64,000 bases of DNA from Leptospira saintgironsiae (lineage in GTDB: Bacteria; Spirochaetota; Leptospiria; Leptospirales; Leptospiraceae): contig NZ_NPDR01000003.1 in assembly GCF_002811765.1 (NCBI RefSeq), forward strand, positions 487,161 to 551,160. Direction: 5' to 3'. A program made the position numbers and the translations under genes. The notes below the pieces were generated by a model that had not been told where the DNA came from, searched no databases, and worked only from the letters and a program-made list of their open reading frames with translations. This document shows, piece by piece, positions 49,276 to 60,969 of the stretch (positions within the stretch are counted from its first letter, which is position 1; every line of letters starts with the position of its first letter).

Positions 49276-49304
49276 TTGACAGCCGGGCTTTCCGGGAAAT
49301 TATG
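49276..49304 (+). promoter_or_regulatory. Candidate promoter of the rpsP operon
   Basis: A consensus -35, TTGACA (49276-49281), is followed after 17 nt by ATTATG (49299-49304). The spacer holds a CCGG-N5-CCGG motif. It lies about 60 nt before the rpsP TTG start, which has AAGGAA at 49349-49354. Confidence 0.45.
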
Positions 49305-49361
49305 GCGTATTAGGCAAACCCATGCGGTGAGCCATCCTTATTTATTCGAAGGAATTTTACT

Positions 49362-49628
49362 TTGGTTAAGATCAGACTACAAAGAACCGGAGCCAAAAAC
49401 AACCCTCACTACCGGGTCGTGGCTGCAGATGCCCGTTCCCCTAGAGACGGTAAATTTATCGATATTCTTGGACACTATCACCCGGCAGAGGTGAAAAGCC
49501 AAACAGTCCTGGATAAAGAGAAAATTATAGGCTGGCTCAGCAAAGGTGCTCAACCTACCGGAACCGTTCTGAACCTCATTAAACACGAGGGGATCTGGGC
49601 GGAATATAAACAATCTCTGAAGAAGTAA
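49362..49628 (+). CDS. rpsP: 30S ribosomal protein S16
   Basis: An 88-aa S16: [20 protein letters not shown], then [19 protein letters not shown] and a helical end. TTG start fits the RBS at 49349-49354 and the N-terminus MVKIRLQR. It opens the conserved rpsP-khpA-rimM-trmD-rplS operon; the next gene begins at the last base of its stop codon. Confidence 0.97.
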   Translation: MVKIRLQRTGAKNNPHYRVVAADARSPRDGKFIDILGHYHPAEVKSQTVLDKEKIIGWLSKGAQPTGTVLNLIKHEGIWAEYKQSLKK

Positions 49629-49858
49629 TGGAAGAGCTGATCCGCTATATCGTTACTTCTCTAGTAGATCATCCTGAGGAGATTTCCGTAAAGGAAATCG
49701 AGGGCGACGAACAAACCGTCCTAGAACTCCGGGTTTCCCCGAAGGATGTGGGGAAAGTGATCGGCAAGAATGGTAGGATCGCAAAGTCTTTAAGAGCGAT
49801 CTTAACCGCAGCCTGCATCAAAGCCGGAAAAAATTTCTCCTTAGAAATTATTGACTGA
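49628..49858 (+). CDS. khpA: KhpA-like KH-domain RNA-binding protein
   Basis: A 76-aa KH domain with the GxxG loop in [16 protein letters not shown]. In Gram-positives the homologue (YlqC/KhpA) pairs with KhpB/Jag and binds many RNAs. Located between rpsP and rimM as in Bacillus. It overlaps rimM by 8 nt. Confidence 0.93.
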   Translation: MEELIRYIVTSLVDHPEEISVKEIEGDEQTVLELRVSPKDVGKVIGKNGRIAKSLRAILTAACIKAGKNFSLEIID

Positions 49859-50369
49859 GACTCGAATCCTAACCGGACATTTAGGAAAACCCTTCGGACT
49901 GAAGGGTTTTGTCCGACTGGTTGCAGAGGACAGTTCCGTCCCGGAACTCAAATTTCCCCTCCAAGCTATATTAGAATTTCCATCTAGGGAACCTGTTCCC
50001 ATCAAGATCCTCAAATCTTCTATACAATCAGGAAAGATACTTTTACAATTAGAAGGTATCAATTCTCCAGAAGAAGCTTCCTCCTTAACAGGCGGAAAAC
50101 TGTATATCGATCGATCTCATTTTCCCAAATCCAAAAACGAAGAATATTATCTATTCGAGTTAAAAGGCCTAAAAGCTATCTCTGAAGATGGAAAAGAACT
50201 TGGTTGGGAATTGGTCGACATCCTAGAAAATCCGGCACATTCTATTCTAGTCTTTCAAACAGAAGATTCCGAGGTTTTAGTTCCATACGTGGAAAAGCAT
50301 GTAGGAAAAGTGATCTTAGAAGAAGGTAAGATCGTTGTCATAAGTCCTGAGGATTGGAATGAAATTTAA
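49851..50369 (+). CDS. rimM: RimM, 16S rRNA processing and 30S maturation factor
   Basis: A 172-aa protein with the N-terminal RimM barrel ([33 protein letters not shown]) and a C-terminal PRC-barrel ([40 protein letters not shown]). It assists assembly of the 30S head. TTG start is coupled to khpA, and the stop overlaps trmD. Confidence 0.94.
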   Translation: MTETRILTGHLGKPFGLKGFVRLVAEDSSVPELKFPLQAILEFPSREPVPIKILKSSIQSGKILLQLEGINSPEEASSLTGGKLYIDRSHFPKSKNEEYYLFELKGLKAISEDGKELGWELVDILENPAHSILVFQTEDSEVLVPYVEKHVGKVILEEGKIVVISPEDWNEI

Positions 50370-51027
50370 TTTTATTACCTTATTCCCCACAAAAGTCCAG
50401 GCTTACTTTTCAGAAGGACTACAGGAGAAGGCGATCCAAAAGGGAGTATTCTCCGTTAATATTGTACATCTTAGAGACTTCTCCAATAATAAACATCTAA
50501 AGGTAGACGACACTCCTTACGGCGGTGGTCCAGGAATGCTTTTAAAAGTAGAACCTATAGACCTTGCATTAAAGTCATTAGGAGAAGATAGAGGACTCGT
50601 AATTCTTACTACACCTTCTGGAATTCCATTCGATCAGAACGTTGCAGAGAAACTTTCTAAGCTCGAAAAACCAATCACTCTTATATCAGGATATTATGAA
50701 GGAGTGGATCACAGGGTAACAGAGCATCTTGTTGACATAGAACTGTCCCTTGGAAATTATGTAATTTCAGCCGGAGATTTGGCTAGCCTCTGTATTACAG
50801 ATGCTGTGTCTAGGCTTTTGCCCGGCTTTTTAGGCGACCGAGAGAGCCTGGAAGAAGAATCTCATAACGAAAGGGATATTTTAGAATATCCACAATATAC
50901 GAAACCTTCCGATTACAATGGCTGGAAGGTTCCTGAAATTCTCTTGGGCGGAAACCACGCGGCGATCGAATCTTGGCGCAATGCCAATCGAAAGAAAGTC
51001 GACCCTGATATTACGAGGAATTTATGA
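50359..51027 (+). CDS. trmD: tRNA (guanine-37-N1)-methyltransferase
   Basis: A 222-aa SPOUT methyltransferase that makes m1G37 in tRNA to prevent frameshifting. Motifs: [63 protein letters not shown] and PPEI-like [10 protein letters not shown]. It overlaps rimM by 11 nt and rplS by 4 nt. Confidence 0.97.
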   Translation: MKFNFITLFPTKVQAYFSEGLQEKAIQKGVFSVNIVHLRDFSNNKHLKVDDTPYGGGPGMLLKVEPIDLALKSLGEDRGLVILTTPSGIPFDQNVAEKLSKLEKPITLISGYYEGVDHRVTEHLVDIELSLGNYVISAGDLASLCITDAVSRLLPGFLGDRESLEEESHNERDILEYPQYTKPSDYNGWKVPEILLGGNHAAIESWRNANRKKVDPDITRNL

Positions 51028-51458
51028 AAGAACTTTTAAAAGGCGGACTTCCTACAGAAGCAAATCGTACCCTGAACTTTAATGTTGGGGACACTGTAAA
51101 GGTCCATTATAAAATCCAAGAATCCGGCAAGGAAAGGGTCCAGGTTTACGAGGGAGTTGTAATCTCCATCTCCAATGGCGGAAACGGAAAATCTTTCACT
51201 GTTCGTAGGATCTCTTACGATGTAGGTGTTGAGAGAGTATTCCCACTTTATTCTCCTCGTATCGCTAAAATTGAACTAGTTCGTAAAGGTAAGGTTCGTC
51301 GTTCTAAACTATTCTTCTTAAGAGAACGTTCCGGAAAATCTGCTCGTATTCGCGAGTTGAAAGGCGGAAAAATCTTAGTGGCAGAAGATAGAAAACGCCA
51401 AACTGCAGAAGAAGCAAAAGCTGCTGCTGCAACTGCGGAAACTACTCCAGCAGAATAA
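51024..51458 (+). CDS. rplS: 50S ribosomal protein L19
   Basis: A 144-aa L19, with the core [24 protein letters not shown]-like [30 protein letters not shown] and [22 protein letters not shown]-terminal Lys/Ala/Glu extension of about 25 residues makes it longer than E. coli L19 (115 aa). It is followed by rnhB with an 84-nt gap. Confidence 0.96.
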   Translation: MKELLKGGLPTEANRTLNFNVGDTVKVHYKIQESGKERVQVYEGVVISISNGGNGKSFTVRRISYDVGVERVFPLYSPRIAKIELVRKGKVRRSKLFFLRERSGKSARIRELKGGKILVAEDRKRQTAEEAKAAAATAETTPAE

Positions 51459-51542
51459 GAATCTTTAATAGTGTTGCGGCGGAATTCTCTGCCGCAGCTT
51501 CTCTCTTTCTCCTTTTTACCCCCTTCCTTAAAACTAAAACCC

Positions 51543-52235
51543 ATGCTTCTCGCAAATTTTGAACCGGAAGAATTGAAATTTTTTTCTGATCATCTTCCTT
51601 GCGGGATAGACGAAGCCGGAAGAGGACCGTATGCAGGTCCACTATCCGTAGGAATGGTTTCTTTTTCTCCAGAGGTTTTAGAAAAAATCTATGCTGGTCA
51701 GATCTTAAAAGGACTGAACGATTCCAAAAAACTCTCTGAATCCAAACGTGAATCTTTGTTTCAAGAAATACAGGAAACCGCCCACAGAGTCGCCCACGCA
51801 TTCTTATCTCATACCTATATAGATCGTTACGGGATCAACAGGGCAGTATTAGAAGGTATACTGAAATGTTATAGAAAGGCCTCTCAAGCTCCGATAGAAA
51901 GTAACGGAAGAAAACTTCTGCTCTTAATCGACGGAAACTATAATTTTTCCAAATACAAGGAATCGGAAGAGGTAAAACGCCAGTCTTACTATTATAAAAA
52001 AGGAGATTCTAGGATCGCAAGTATCGCGGCCGCATCCATTATCGCAAAAGTAAAACGAGATCGTTTTATGAAAGCGATTGCTCCCAAGTTTCCAGGCTAT
52101 GGATTCGAAGGACATAAAGGATACGGAAGTGCGGGACATGAAGAAGCAATCCGGAATCTGGGACTAGCAAGAATCCACAGAAGGTCTTTCACTAAAAAAT
52201 TCCATGCTTCCGATTCCTCCACCCAATCCGATTGA
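51543..52235 (+). CDS. rnhB: Ribonuclease HII
   Basis: A 230-aa RNase HII that nicks RNA-DNA hybrids and single ribonucleotides in DNA. The catalytic acidic residues are seen in [13 protein letters not shown] (D23, E24), LLIDGNYN and near [12 protein letters not shown]; the tail [19 protein letters not shown] is typical. The start was set at ATG 51543 because this is where the conserved fold begins; an upstream TTG at 51471 would add 24 residues. It overlaps the FliK-like gene by 32 nt. Confidence 0.95.
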   Translation: MLLANFEPEELKFFSDHLPCGIDEAGRGPYAGPLSVGMVSFSPEVLEKIYAGQILKGLNDSKKLSESKRESLFQEIQETAHRVAHAFLSHTYIDRYGINRAVLEGILKCYRKASQAPIESNGRKLLLLIDGNYNFSKYKESEEVKRQSYYYKKGDSRIASIAAASIIAKVKRDRFMKAIAPKFPGYGFEGHKGYGSAGHEEAIRNLGLARIHRRSFTKKFHASDSSTQSD

Positions 52236-53010
52236 TAAAAACCAAAATCCTCAGGTCCGAAAGACGGATAGAGTCCCAGAATCTCATCAAATCTCATTTT
52301 TAGTCGGCTCTTCTACCAAACTCCAAAATCCAGAATTATTCGAAGGCGAATCCAAAGAGGCTCCATTTTTCAGGGTTTGGGTCAAAGAAGGTACCAAGGA
52401 CGGAAAGGCAATACTTCTCTGGAAAGGAGAAACATTAGAAGCCGAAACTAAAACAAGTCTTCTCACAGGAGAACAATTACTTTTATCCCGGACTTTAAGT
52501 GGTAATAGTTCAGAATGGAAAATACAGGAAAGGAAACTAACGTTAGAAGAGGACGATTCTAAAATATTTTCTCCCTTGGAAAAAGGACTCACTGGAGTTT
52601 TGGAGAAGGTACTACATAAAGAAGAAGGTCCTATTACCGAAGATAGTATCTTGGCCTTCCTCAAAAGCTATTTTCCTCATTTTGAATGGAAATCGGAGAC
52701 TCCCTATTTCGAGTGGGAATGGGAAGACGGAAATGCGGAAGCATATTTGGGTGGAACCGATCCGGGTCGTATATTTGTGCTCTTTATGGAGACCAAAGAA
52801 GACGGCCCAAGTTTGTACAGGTTCCACTGGAAAAAAGAAGATGCATCGGACCTGATTCTAACTGCTATTTATACTAGTTCTAAATTGTACTTGCATATAG
52901 GTCGGAATCGTAAAAAATTCATGCAGTTCTTGGAAGAATCGGGAGTTAGATTCCAGGAACTCAGGATACAATATAAGCCCTCTTTACAGAGAAGGGAATG
53001 GACTGCGTGA
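52204..53010 (+). CDS. FliK-like (YlqG-type) protein of unknown function
   Basis: A 268-aa protein with a Pro-rich start and a C-terminal alpha/beta region (about 200-265; [40 protein letters not shown]) that resembles the FliK hook-length C-domain in strand-helix order. The assignment leans on position: in Bacillus subtilis the same operon ends rnhB-ylqG-ylqH, with YlqG FliK-like and YlqH FlhB-like, as here. It overlaps rnhB and the FlhB-like gene. The substrate-specificity partner role is inferred. Confidence 0.55.
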   Translation: MLPIPPPNPIDKNQNPQVRKTDRVPESHQISFLVGSSTKLQNPELFEGESKEAPFFRVWVKEGTKDGKAILLWKGETLEAETKTSLLTGEQLLLSRTLSGNSSEWKIQERKLTLEEDDSKIFSPLEKGLTGVLEKVLHKEEGPITEDSILAFLKSYFPHFEWKSETPYFEWEWEDGNAEAYLGGTDPGRIFVLFMETKEDGPSLYRFHWKKEDASDLILTAIYTSSKLYLHIGRNRKKFMQFLEESGVRFQELRIQYKPSLQRREWTA

Positions 53011-53261
53011 AATTCGGAATCGCCCTAAAATTTACACCGAACGAAAATAAAGGCCCCAAAATCCTAGCCAAGGGAGAAGGCCTATTAGGTGAAAAGATCA
53101 AGGGTGTGGCTAAGAGACACGGAGTTCCTATAGTGGAGGATGCTCCTTTGGCCGAGGCACTTTCTCCGATACAGGTGGGACAAGAAATCCCCGAAAATTT
53201 ATACAGAGCGGTTGCGGGTGTTTTTGCTTTCGTACTCAGCCAAAAAGCGGAAGCAAATTAA
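52998..53261 (+). CDS. FlhB C-terminal domain homologue (FlhX/YlqH-like)
   Basis: An 87-aa soluble protein matching the end of FlhB's cytoplasmic domain: [60 protein letters not shown] and IPENLYRAVAGVFAFV. The NPTH autocleavage motif and all membrane helices are absent. Such FlhX proteins can partly replace the FlhB C-fragment in the flagellar export gate. ATG 52998 is used; GTG 53007, forming a GTGA overlap, is an alternative start. Confidence 0.85.
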   Translation: MDCVKFGIALKFTPNENKGPKILAKGEGLLGEKIKGVAKRHGVPIVEDAPLAEALSPIQVGQEIPENLYRAVAGVFAFVLSQKAEAN

Positions 53262-53274
53262 GGGAATTTGAAAA

Positions 53275-54459
53275 ATGAAAAAATTGAACGTGTCCGAATT
53301 GAAGCCGGGTATGAGATTTACAAAGCCCGTCTATCTGGACAAAGAAAATCTGTTCATCACTTCCAATACTCCGATTACTGATTCGGACTTGGAACGTTTG
53401 AAAAGATTTGGTATCACTGAGGTATTAACTCATGGTGATATCCTAGTCATCGATGTGGATCCTGAAAGATTGGAAACCCAATTAGAGGATTTTATCATTA
53501 GCACCATCGTAGACGAGGACCTTCTTCCTTTGAAGGGGATCTATGATAACCTGAACCGTATTAAGGTACAATTTTCCAATTTATATAAAAACACTTTCGC
53601 ATTAGTACAAGACGTTTATAGAAAAGTTGCAGACGATAAGGTATTCGATTTTGGTCCAGTGAGAGAACAGGGAGAGGCATTAGCTGACTTTGTAAGGACC
53701 CATAATAATCTTTCTTATCTGATCCTTGGAATGAATAACCCAGGGTATTATCTATATAATCAGATTACCACTTCCACATTCTACGCTTTGATTATAGGAA
53801 AACTTTTGGACTTTTCCCGTCCTAAAATGGTAGATCTTGCAATTTCCTGTTTAGTAGCGGATGTGGGAATGACCAAAGTTCCTGCAACCATTTCCGAAAA
53901 GACGGACCAACTCACCGACGAAGAGTACAAATCCATTTTAAAACATACTATCATAGGTTATCAGGTATTGACCCAAAGGATCAAAATTAAGAATAGCTTG
54001 GCGGTTGTGGCTTTACAACACCATGAACGTTTTGATGGAAAGGGTTATCCTCAGAAGATCGCAGCCACTGCAATCGAAGAGAATGCTAGAATTTATGCAA
54101 TCGCTGATAATTTCTCTGCATTAATTACAAATAGGCCTCATAGACAAAGAGTTCTCCCTCACGAAGCAATCAAGTCCATGATCAGTATGGATGTGGGTAA
54201 GTTTGACCTAAAAATCGTGCGCACATTCCTAAACCAAGTCTCCTTGTATCCAGTAGGTTCTTGTGTGGAACTTTCAGACAAAAGAGTAGGGATCGTTCTT
54301 GCTGCAAATGCAGACAAACCTTTAAGACCTTCTATCCGTATTATAAAAGACGAATATGGGACTTTTGTGAGAAACTTGGTATTAGTGGATCTGGTGAAAG
54401 AAAATCACTTGTTCATTGTCAAAGCCCTCGATCTGCAAGAAGCCACTGCAAATTCTTAA
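53275..54459 (+). CDS. Degenerate HD-GYP-domain protein
   Basis: A 394-aa protein with an N-terminal domain of about 70 residues typical of HD-GYP proteins ([16 protein letters not shown]), a helical spacer, and an HD-GYP domain (about 160-330). The [11 protein letters not shown] motif (249-258), H224 in LKHT and D196 are present, but the HD pair reads VADVGM (A195-D196) instead of HDIGK and the preceding metal histidine is also missing. Catalysis on c-di-GMP is therefore doubtful; binding is possible. It lies 13 nt after the FlhB-like gene and ends at a terminator. Confidence 0.8.
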   Translation: MKKLNVSELKPGMRFTKPVYLDKENLFITSNTPITDSDLERLKRFGITEVLTHGDILVIDVDPERLETQLEDFIISTIVDEDLLPLKGIYDNLNRIKVQFSNLYKNTFALVQDVYRKVADDKVFDFGPVREQGEALADFVRTHNNLSYLILGMNNPGYYLYNQITTSTFYALIIGKLLDFSRPKMVDLAISCLVADVGMTKVPATISEKTDQLTDEEYKSILKHTIIGYQVLTQRIKIKNSLAVVALQHHERFDGKGYPQKIAATAIEENARIYAIADNFSALITNRPHRQRVLPHEAIKSMISMDVGKFDLKIVRTFLNQVSLYPVGSCVELSDKRVGIVLAANADKPLRPSIRIIKDEYGTFVRNLVLVDLVKENHLFIVKALDLQEATANS

Positions 54460-54464
54460 AATTT

Positions 54465-54492
54465 TTTAGGATCTATACTTTTAGATCCTAAA
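54465..54492 (+). terminator. Hairpin after the HD-GYP gene
   Basis: A perfect 10-bp inverted repeat (54465-54474 with 54483-54492, 8-nt loop) starts 5 nt after the stop codon and runs into a T/C-rich stretch. It likely ends the long rpsP-to-HD-GYP transcript, though the T-run is interrupted. Confidence 0.5.
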
Positions 54493-54530
54493 TATTCTCT
54501 CCATTCTTCTTTTCAAAAACAGGTCTTTAT

Positions 54531-54890
54531 ATGGGATCTGCATCTAAACGAAAAGTGCTAAAAGGAAAAGAAGGAGAAAATATTGCTGCGGAACTTCTTC
54601 ATGAACAAGGCCATAGGATTTTAGAAAGAAACTTCCGGATCCGAAAGGGAGAAATCGACATAATCAGTGAGAAAGAAAACGTCCTTTATTTTACAGAAGT
54701 GAAGTACTGGGCCAGAACTTCTCCGCTTCACCCCTTGGAAATATTCACTCAAGTCAAGATCCGAAGAATGAAAACGGCAGCTCAGTATTATTTGAGCAGG
54801 AACGTTTCCTTTAGAGATCATTTTGTCTCCTTCTCCCTGGCCTTAATTACTGAAAAAAGGGAACTGAAATATTATCTTAATCTATTCTAA
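54531..54890 (+). CDS. yraN: YraN family (UPF0102) putative nuclease-like protein
   Basis: A 119-aa protein with a restriction-endonuclease-like core: LKGKEGENIAAELLHEQGHR, ILERNFRIRKGEIDIISEKE and VLYFTEVKYW, with the E-x-K active-site pattern (GEIDII, EVK). YraN genes commonly lie near rnhB and comM, as here, hinting at DNA processing. No biochemical role is settled. Confidence 0.9.
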   Translation: MGSASKRKVLKGKEGENIAAELLHEQGHRILERNFRIRKGEIDIISEKENVLYFTEVKYWARTSPLHPLEIFTQVKIRRMKTAAQYYLSRNVSFRDHFVSFSLALITEKRELKYYLNLF

Positions 54891-54958
54891 AACAATCGTT
54901 AAGCGATTTGAAAAACGAGTCGATTTTCGAATTGTCTGCGGGTTCTCAAGGATGAGGA

Positions 54959-55182
<224 letters not shown>

Positions 55183-55212
55183 CCACAAAAATAAAACCGT
55201 CGAAAGAACAAA

Positions 55213-56748
55213 TTAGGTTACGGCCCTGTTTTCCGGAGACCATCCGGAATTCAGGAAAACAAGGGCCTCCTCCAAATTCCTCAAAAGAACATCCTCAGAA
55301 CCTTCTAAATCTGCAATCGTCCTCGCCACTTTTCTAAAATGAGCCGCCTTACGAATGCTGAACTTTTGTTTGTGAACCGCTTTCCAAAAGTTGGATTCAC
55401 ATTCCTTGGAAAGAGGGATCATTCTTTCTACTTCTTCTCCTCTTAATCTTCCATTATAGAGTTTTCCTGTTTCTCTGAATAATCTTCTGCGCTGCATGTC
55501 TGCTGCAGACTGGATAGAATCTCGGATCGATTTTAAATTTATGGAAATTTTATCTCCATCAGTACTTCCAGAAAACCCTAGATGATAGAATATTTCGATC
55601 CGATCTAAAAACGGTCCGTTAAATGTAGATTGGTAGTTTCTGATACTTGCAACACTACATGTGCATTCTTTTATTAAGCTTTGGTAATATCCACAGGGAC
55701 AAGGATTGGTAGCGCCAATAAACAAAAAAGAAGCGGGGTAGGTGATAGAACCTCTGATCCTGGAAAGTGTAATCTTTCCTTCTTCCATTGGTTCTCTTAA
55801 CGCTTGTAAATTTCTAGAATGGAATTCAGATAGTTCGTCTAAGAATAGTATTCCGTTACTGGACAGGGAAACTTCTCCCATTCTTAAACTACTCGAACCC
55901 CCAACGAGTGAGATATCTGATGTTGTATGGTGAGGGCTTCTAAACGGCCTTTCTACTTCAGTGTCTGAAAGTATCTCCTGTAAAGAATGTATTCCTAATA
56001 ATTCTATTCCTTCCTTCTCTTGGATCCTAGGAAGAAATCCGTAAGCCAATTTTGAAAGCATTGTTTTTCCAGCACCCGGTGGACCAGACAGCAAACAATG
56101 ATGAAATCCTGCACTTGCAATCTGAATCGCTCTTATCGCAGGCAATTGACTTTTATGAAATTCAGATTTCCAAGGAAGAATATCTGATCTGATTTTTATC
56201 TCACCTTTTGATTCAGGTTTAATTTCTCCTTTAGCCAGAGAGACCAAATCTTTTAGATGAGAGATTGCATAGATCGGAAATTTTCCGAGTATGGAAGCTT
56301 CTTTCCTATTTTCAAAAGGAACAACCGCGGCAGTAAAACCTAGGTTCGCAAGGCCGGAAAGTATAGGAAGAATTCCCTTTAATGGTCTTACAGAACCATC
56401 CAGTCCCAATTCTCCTAAGAAGAGAAACTGTTCTAGTTTTTGAGAAGAAGGTAATTGCTCCGTTAAATACAAAATCCCTGCCGCGATTGGAAGATCTAAG
56501 TATGTCCCTTCTTTTTTTCTGCCAGCAGGAGCAAGATGGACCAAAATATTCTGGAGAGAATATTCGAATCCACTGTTCTCTATCGCAATCCTGATCCTAT
56601 CGGAAGATTCTTTGATGGAAGTGCTCGGAAGTCCTGTGATCAGGAACCTTGGGATCCCTCTTTTGATGTTGATCTCTACGGATACTGGAAAGGGAAGCAT
56701 TCCCTCCAGGGAGGCTCCCAAAAATTTGGTCAGTTTACATGTCTCCAT
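55213..56748 (-). CDS. comM: ComM/YifB-family Mg-chelatase-like AAA+ ATPase
   Basis: A 511-aa protein. The N-terminal Lon-protease-like fold (GLPSTSIKESSDRIRIAIEN, YDLPIA-like TYLDLPIAAGIL) is followed by Walker A (GPPGAGKTMLSKLAYGFLP), Walker B (GILFLDELSEF) and the family segment FLFIGATNPCPCGYY. In Vibrio and Haemophilus ComM is a branch-migration helicase for natural transformation. Genomic company with yraN and rnhB is common. It is transcribed against its neighbours. Confidence 0.93.
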   Translation of the reverse strand: METCKLTKFLGASLEGMLPFPVSVEINIKRGIPRFLITGLPSTSIKESSDRIRIAIENSGFEYSLQNILVHLAPAGRKKEGTYLDLPIAAGILYLTEQLPSSQKLEQFLFLGELGLDGSVRPLKGILPILSGLANLGFTAAVVPFENRKEASILGKFPIYAISHLKDLVSLAKGEIKPESKGEIKIRSDILPWKSEFHKSQLPAIRAIQIASAGFHHCLLSGPPGAGKTMLSKLAYGFLPRIQEKEGIELLGIHSLQEILSDTEVERPFRSPHHTTSDISLVGGSSSLRMGEVSLSSNGILFLDELSEFHSRNLQALREPMEEGKITLSRIRGSITYPASFLFIGATNPCPCGYYQSLIKECTCSVASIRNYQSTFNGPFLDRIEIFYHLGFSGSTDGDKISINLKSIRDSIQSAADMQRRRLFRETGKLYNGRLRGEEVERMIPLSKECESNFWKAVHKQKFSIRKAAHFRKVARTIADLEGSEDVLLRNLEEALVFLNSGWSPENRAVT

Positions 56749-56830
56749 AACCTGGACATGTGCGGAAAAATTCGGGCCTCGCGCTTTTTTTCTAAAAACT
56801 AGTTTATCACTTCCGGACGTTCAGTAAGTT

Positions 56831-57205
56831 ATGCATGAAATGGTGCGATTCTTCGCTTTTTTACTGGCTCTATTTACCATACAGTGTGGGGCCAGACTGA
56901 TCAAAAAAGAGAAGTTATTCGAGATCAACGAACATTACCAAGATAAGATATACAGCCTCAAAAAAGACACAAAAGTCTCTATGACCGAAACTTTTAAGAA
57001 GGGAATGTTGGTCCGAATCTATATCGAATCGACTCCTTCCCTGGTTAAAGTAAAATGTTTCCCTGCAGACCAGAAAAGGGAACATGCTATCGGCAGGCTG
57101 ATTGCCTATCAGGTGAACGATGATTTAGATAAAAAGACCATCAGTATAGAGGATTTGGATAAGATCGTTGCAAATGAGCTCACGGAATATAAAAAGAAAA
57201 AGTAG
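56831..57205 (+). CDS. Small lipoprotein upstream of type II secretion genes
   Basis: A 124-aa protein with a signal peptide and a lipobox-like end, LFTIQC, giving cysteine near residue 20 (19 if counted from the ATG at 56840, an alternative start). The rest is charged, beta/alpha mixed ([36 protein letters not shown]), with no family I can name firmly. The strict neighbour set (M23 peptidase, then gspCDEF) suggests a pilotin-like or accessory role for the GspD secretin. It overlaps the peptidase gene by 32 nt. Confidence 0.6.
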   Translation: MHEMVRFFAFLLALFTIQCGARLIKKEKLFEINEHYQDKIYSLKKDTKVSMTETFKKGMLVRIYIESTPSLVKVKCFPADQKREHAIGRLIAYQVNDDLDKKTISIEDLDKIVANELTEYKKKK

Positions 57206-58187
57206 CCGTCGTTCCCCCCTAGGTTCAAGAAGGCATCCCGATGCGGCCGATATTAAATATGTGAAACGGACGATTCTTTGCCTTCCCATTATATCCGCCA
57301 TGGTGGCTTCGGCTTTATCGGCCGATCCTCTCAAAAATTACGAAAACGCGATCAACGATTACGCGAATAAGGACTCTTCTTTTTTTACAGATAAAGAAGA
57401 ACGTAAGATCAAACAATTATTCTCCCAATCTCCGGAAGAATGGCAAGAAGACAAATATTCTTCTCTTAGCTATAATAAGGATAAATCCAATCTGGAACTT
57501 CCTTCCTTTATTAGCATCAATCCAATTGTTTCTTCCAAGATAGTTAGCCAAAGCGGCTTTATTATAAAATCCTATATTGTAAAACCTAAGGATACTTTAT
57601 TCAGGATTGCTAAATCCTTAAAGACCACTGCTGCTAAAATTACAGAAGCAAATGGTTTAAATAAAGGTTCTGTTTTAAAAGTAGGGCAGAGCTTAAGTGT
57701 TCCTGTAAAAGTGGGAAATGCTTCTCGCCAAAAGATAGAATACAAAAGAGTATTCATCACTCCAGTTTTAGGTGCTAGATTTTCTTCCAGATATGGTAAA
57801 AGAAAAGATCCATTCCACACAGGCGGAGGAGGTTACCATACAGGCATAGATATGGCTGGCCCTCAAGGAGCACCAATACTCGCTTCCGCAGATGGAGTAG
57901 TAAGTTTTGCTGGAGTTAACGGCGGTTACGGAAACTCAGTCATCGTAGATCATCCGAACGGCTATAGAACCATGTATGCGCATTGCGCTAAAATTACAGT
58001 GGAAGAGGGAACGAAAGTGAAAGCTGGCACGGTCATAGGTGCCGTAGGTCGTACAGGCTCCGCCACAGGTTCCCATCTCCATTTCGAGGTGTTCTATAAC
58101 GGAAAAAGGATAAACCCTGAGGTGGCACTTAGGAAGACCTTAAAAATTGTTACAAACCTGGACCCAGGCAAAGTAGCAAAACTTTAA
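57174..58187 (+). CDS. LysM-M23 metallopeptidase, exported
   Basis: A 337-aa protein with a basic leader, a hydrophobic signal (about 33-50) and a LysM domain (about 125-170; [20 protein letters not shown]). The C-terminal M23 peptidase domain has zinc ligands in HTGIDMAGP, histidines in MYAHCA and GSHLHFEV. It binds and cuts peptidoglycan cross-links. The start is uncertain: ATG 57174 is used, but GTG 57261 would place the signal peptide at the N-terminus. It may open the wall for T2SS assembly; a terminator follows. Confidence 0.88.
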   Translation: MSSRNIKRKSSRRSPLGSRRHPDAADIKYVKRTILCLPIISAMVASALSADPLKNYENAINDYANKDSSFFTDKEERKIKQLFSQSPEEWQEDKYSSLSYNKDKSNLELPSFISINPIVSSKIVSQSGFIIKSYIVKPKDTLFRIAKSLKTTAAKITEANGLNKGSVLKVGQSLSVPVKVGNASRQKIEYKRVFITPVLGARFSSRYGKRKDPFHTGGGGYHTGIDMAGPQGAPILASADGVVSFAGVNGGYGNSVIVDHPNGYRTMYAHCAKITVEEGTKVKAGTVIGAVGRTGSATGSHLHFEVFYNGKRINPEVALRKTLKIVTNLDPGKVAKL

Positions 58188-58203
58188 TAACCGATCATCT
58201 TTC

Positions 58204-58240
58204 AAAAAGCCGAGACCATAGTTTGAGGTCCGGCTTTTTT
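58204..58240 (+). terminator. Intrinsic terminator after the M23 peptidase gene
   Basis: A strong hairpin (58204-58212 plus 58214-58217 paired with 58227-58230 plus 58231-58239, one bulged A, 9-nt loop) ends in a six-T run (58235-58240). It separates the lipoprotein-peptidase pair from the gsp genes, and the A-rich 5' arm also allows function on the minus strand. Confidence 0.85.
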
Positions 58241-58273
58241 AGAATGATTCCTTGAGAATATCCGAAGGGCGCA

Positions 58274-59167
58274 ATGAACGCAATTTTTATCGAATTCAGA
58301 AAACATACATTCTATGTTCTGATCCCTGTCGTGATATTTTTCTCCTTCTCTCTGGCATATCTTTGTAGAGGGATACTTCTACTTTTTTTGACCCCTAATG
58401 TGCAAACAGGTTCCTCCACTTCGGCGCCAAGAAGACCGGTCGCAGAAAATTCTATCACCATCGAAATGTCCAAGGAGATGGTAACTGGTTCTTTATTTAG
58501 GGGGAGTCTCGCTCCTCCTCCTGGAGAAACTCCTGCAGGTGTAGACGGAACTCCTGGAGCTCCTCCAGATACCGGAGAAGGCGAGGAAATGAGGATCACA
58601 GGAACCTTAAGCGGTCACTGGAGCTTTGCCAGAGTTACTATTTTAGAAAAAGGGAAACAAAGCGCGGAAGAATTCGCAATGGGGGACGCGGTTGGAGGAT
58701 ATAAGGTAAAATCCATTCTACTGAACCATGTAGTTTTGGAAAAAGGAGGCCAATCTCTCAAAGTGGAGATAGGCCAAACACCAGGAGAAGCCAGGGCTAA
58801 ATTAGGAGCTCAGGCTGATGTCCCTGGAGGTCCGCCTGCTGCCGATACAGTTCGTAAAATTCTGTCCAGACAGGATGTGAATAGGAAATTAGCGAACGTA
58901 GCTGAACTTTATAAGGGAAAGTTTGGTCCTTATTTGGAAAATAACACGATCGCGGGTTACAAAATTTACAGCATCGGCAGCGATCATATTTTTTATTCTT
59001 TGGGAGCTAGGACCGGAGATGTGGTGCGACGGGTAAACGGAATGCCCTTAAACGATACGGTGAAAATGATGGAAATATGGAATTCCTTGAAAACGGCCGA
59101 TAAAGTATCCGTAGACGTAGAGAGAATGGGCAAGATATTGTCCTATGAATTCATCATCCGGAATTAA
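58274..59167 (+). CDS. gspC: GspC-like type II secretion protein
   Basis: A 297-aa inner membrane protein with one N-terminal helix (about 15-40), a Pro/Gly-rich linker (85-110), an HR domain (about 110-180; [20 protein letters not shown]) and a PDZ-like C-terminal domain (about 205-297; [14 protein letters not shown]). It links the secretin to the inner-membrane platform. It starts the gsp operon 34 nt after a terminator, so a promoter should lie in that short gap or overlap the terminator. Confidence 0.85.
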   Translation: MNAIFIEFRKHTFYVLIPVVIFFSFSLAYLCRGILLLFLTPNVQTGSSTSAPRRPVAENSITIEMSKEMVTGSLFRGSLAPPPGETPAGVDGTPGAPPDTGEGEEMRITGTLSGHWSFARVTILEKGKQSAEEFAMGDAVGGYKVKSILLNHVVLEKGGQSLKVEIGQTPGEARAKLGAQADVPGGPPAADTVRKILSRQDVNRKLANVAELYKGKFGPYLENNTIAGYKIYSIGSDHIFYSLGARTGDVVRRVNGMPLNDTVKMMEIWNSLKTADKVSVDVERMGKILSYEFIIRN

Positions 59168-59174
59168 AGATTAA

Positions 59175-60965
<1,791 letters not shown>

Positions 60966-60969
60966 TACA

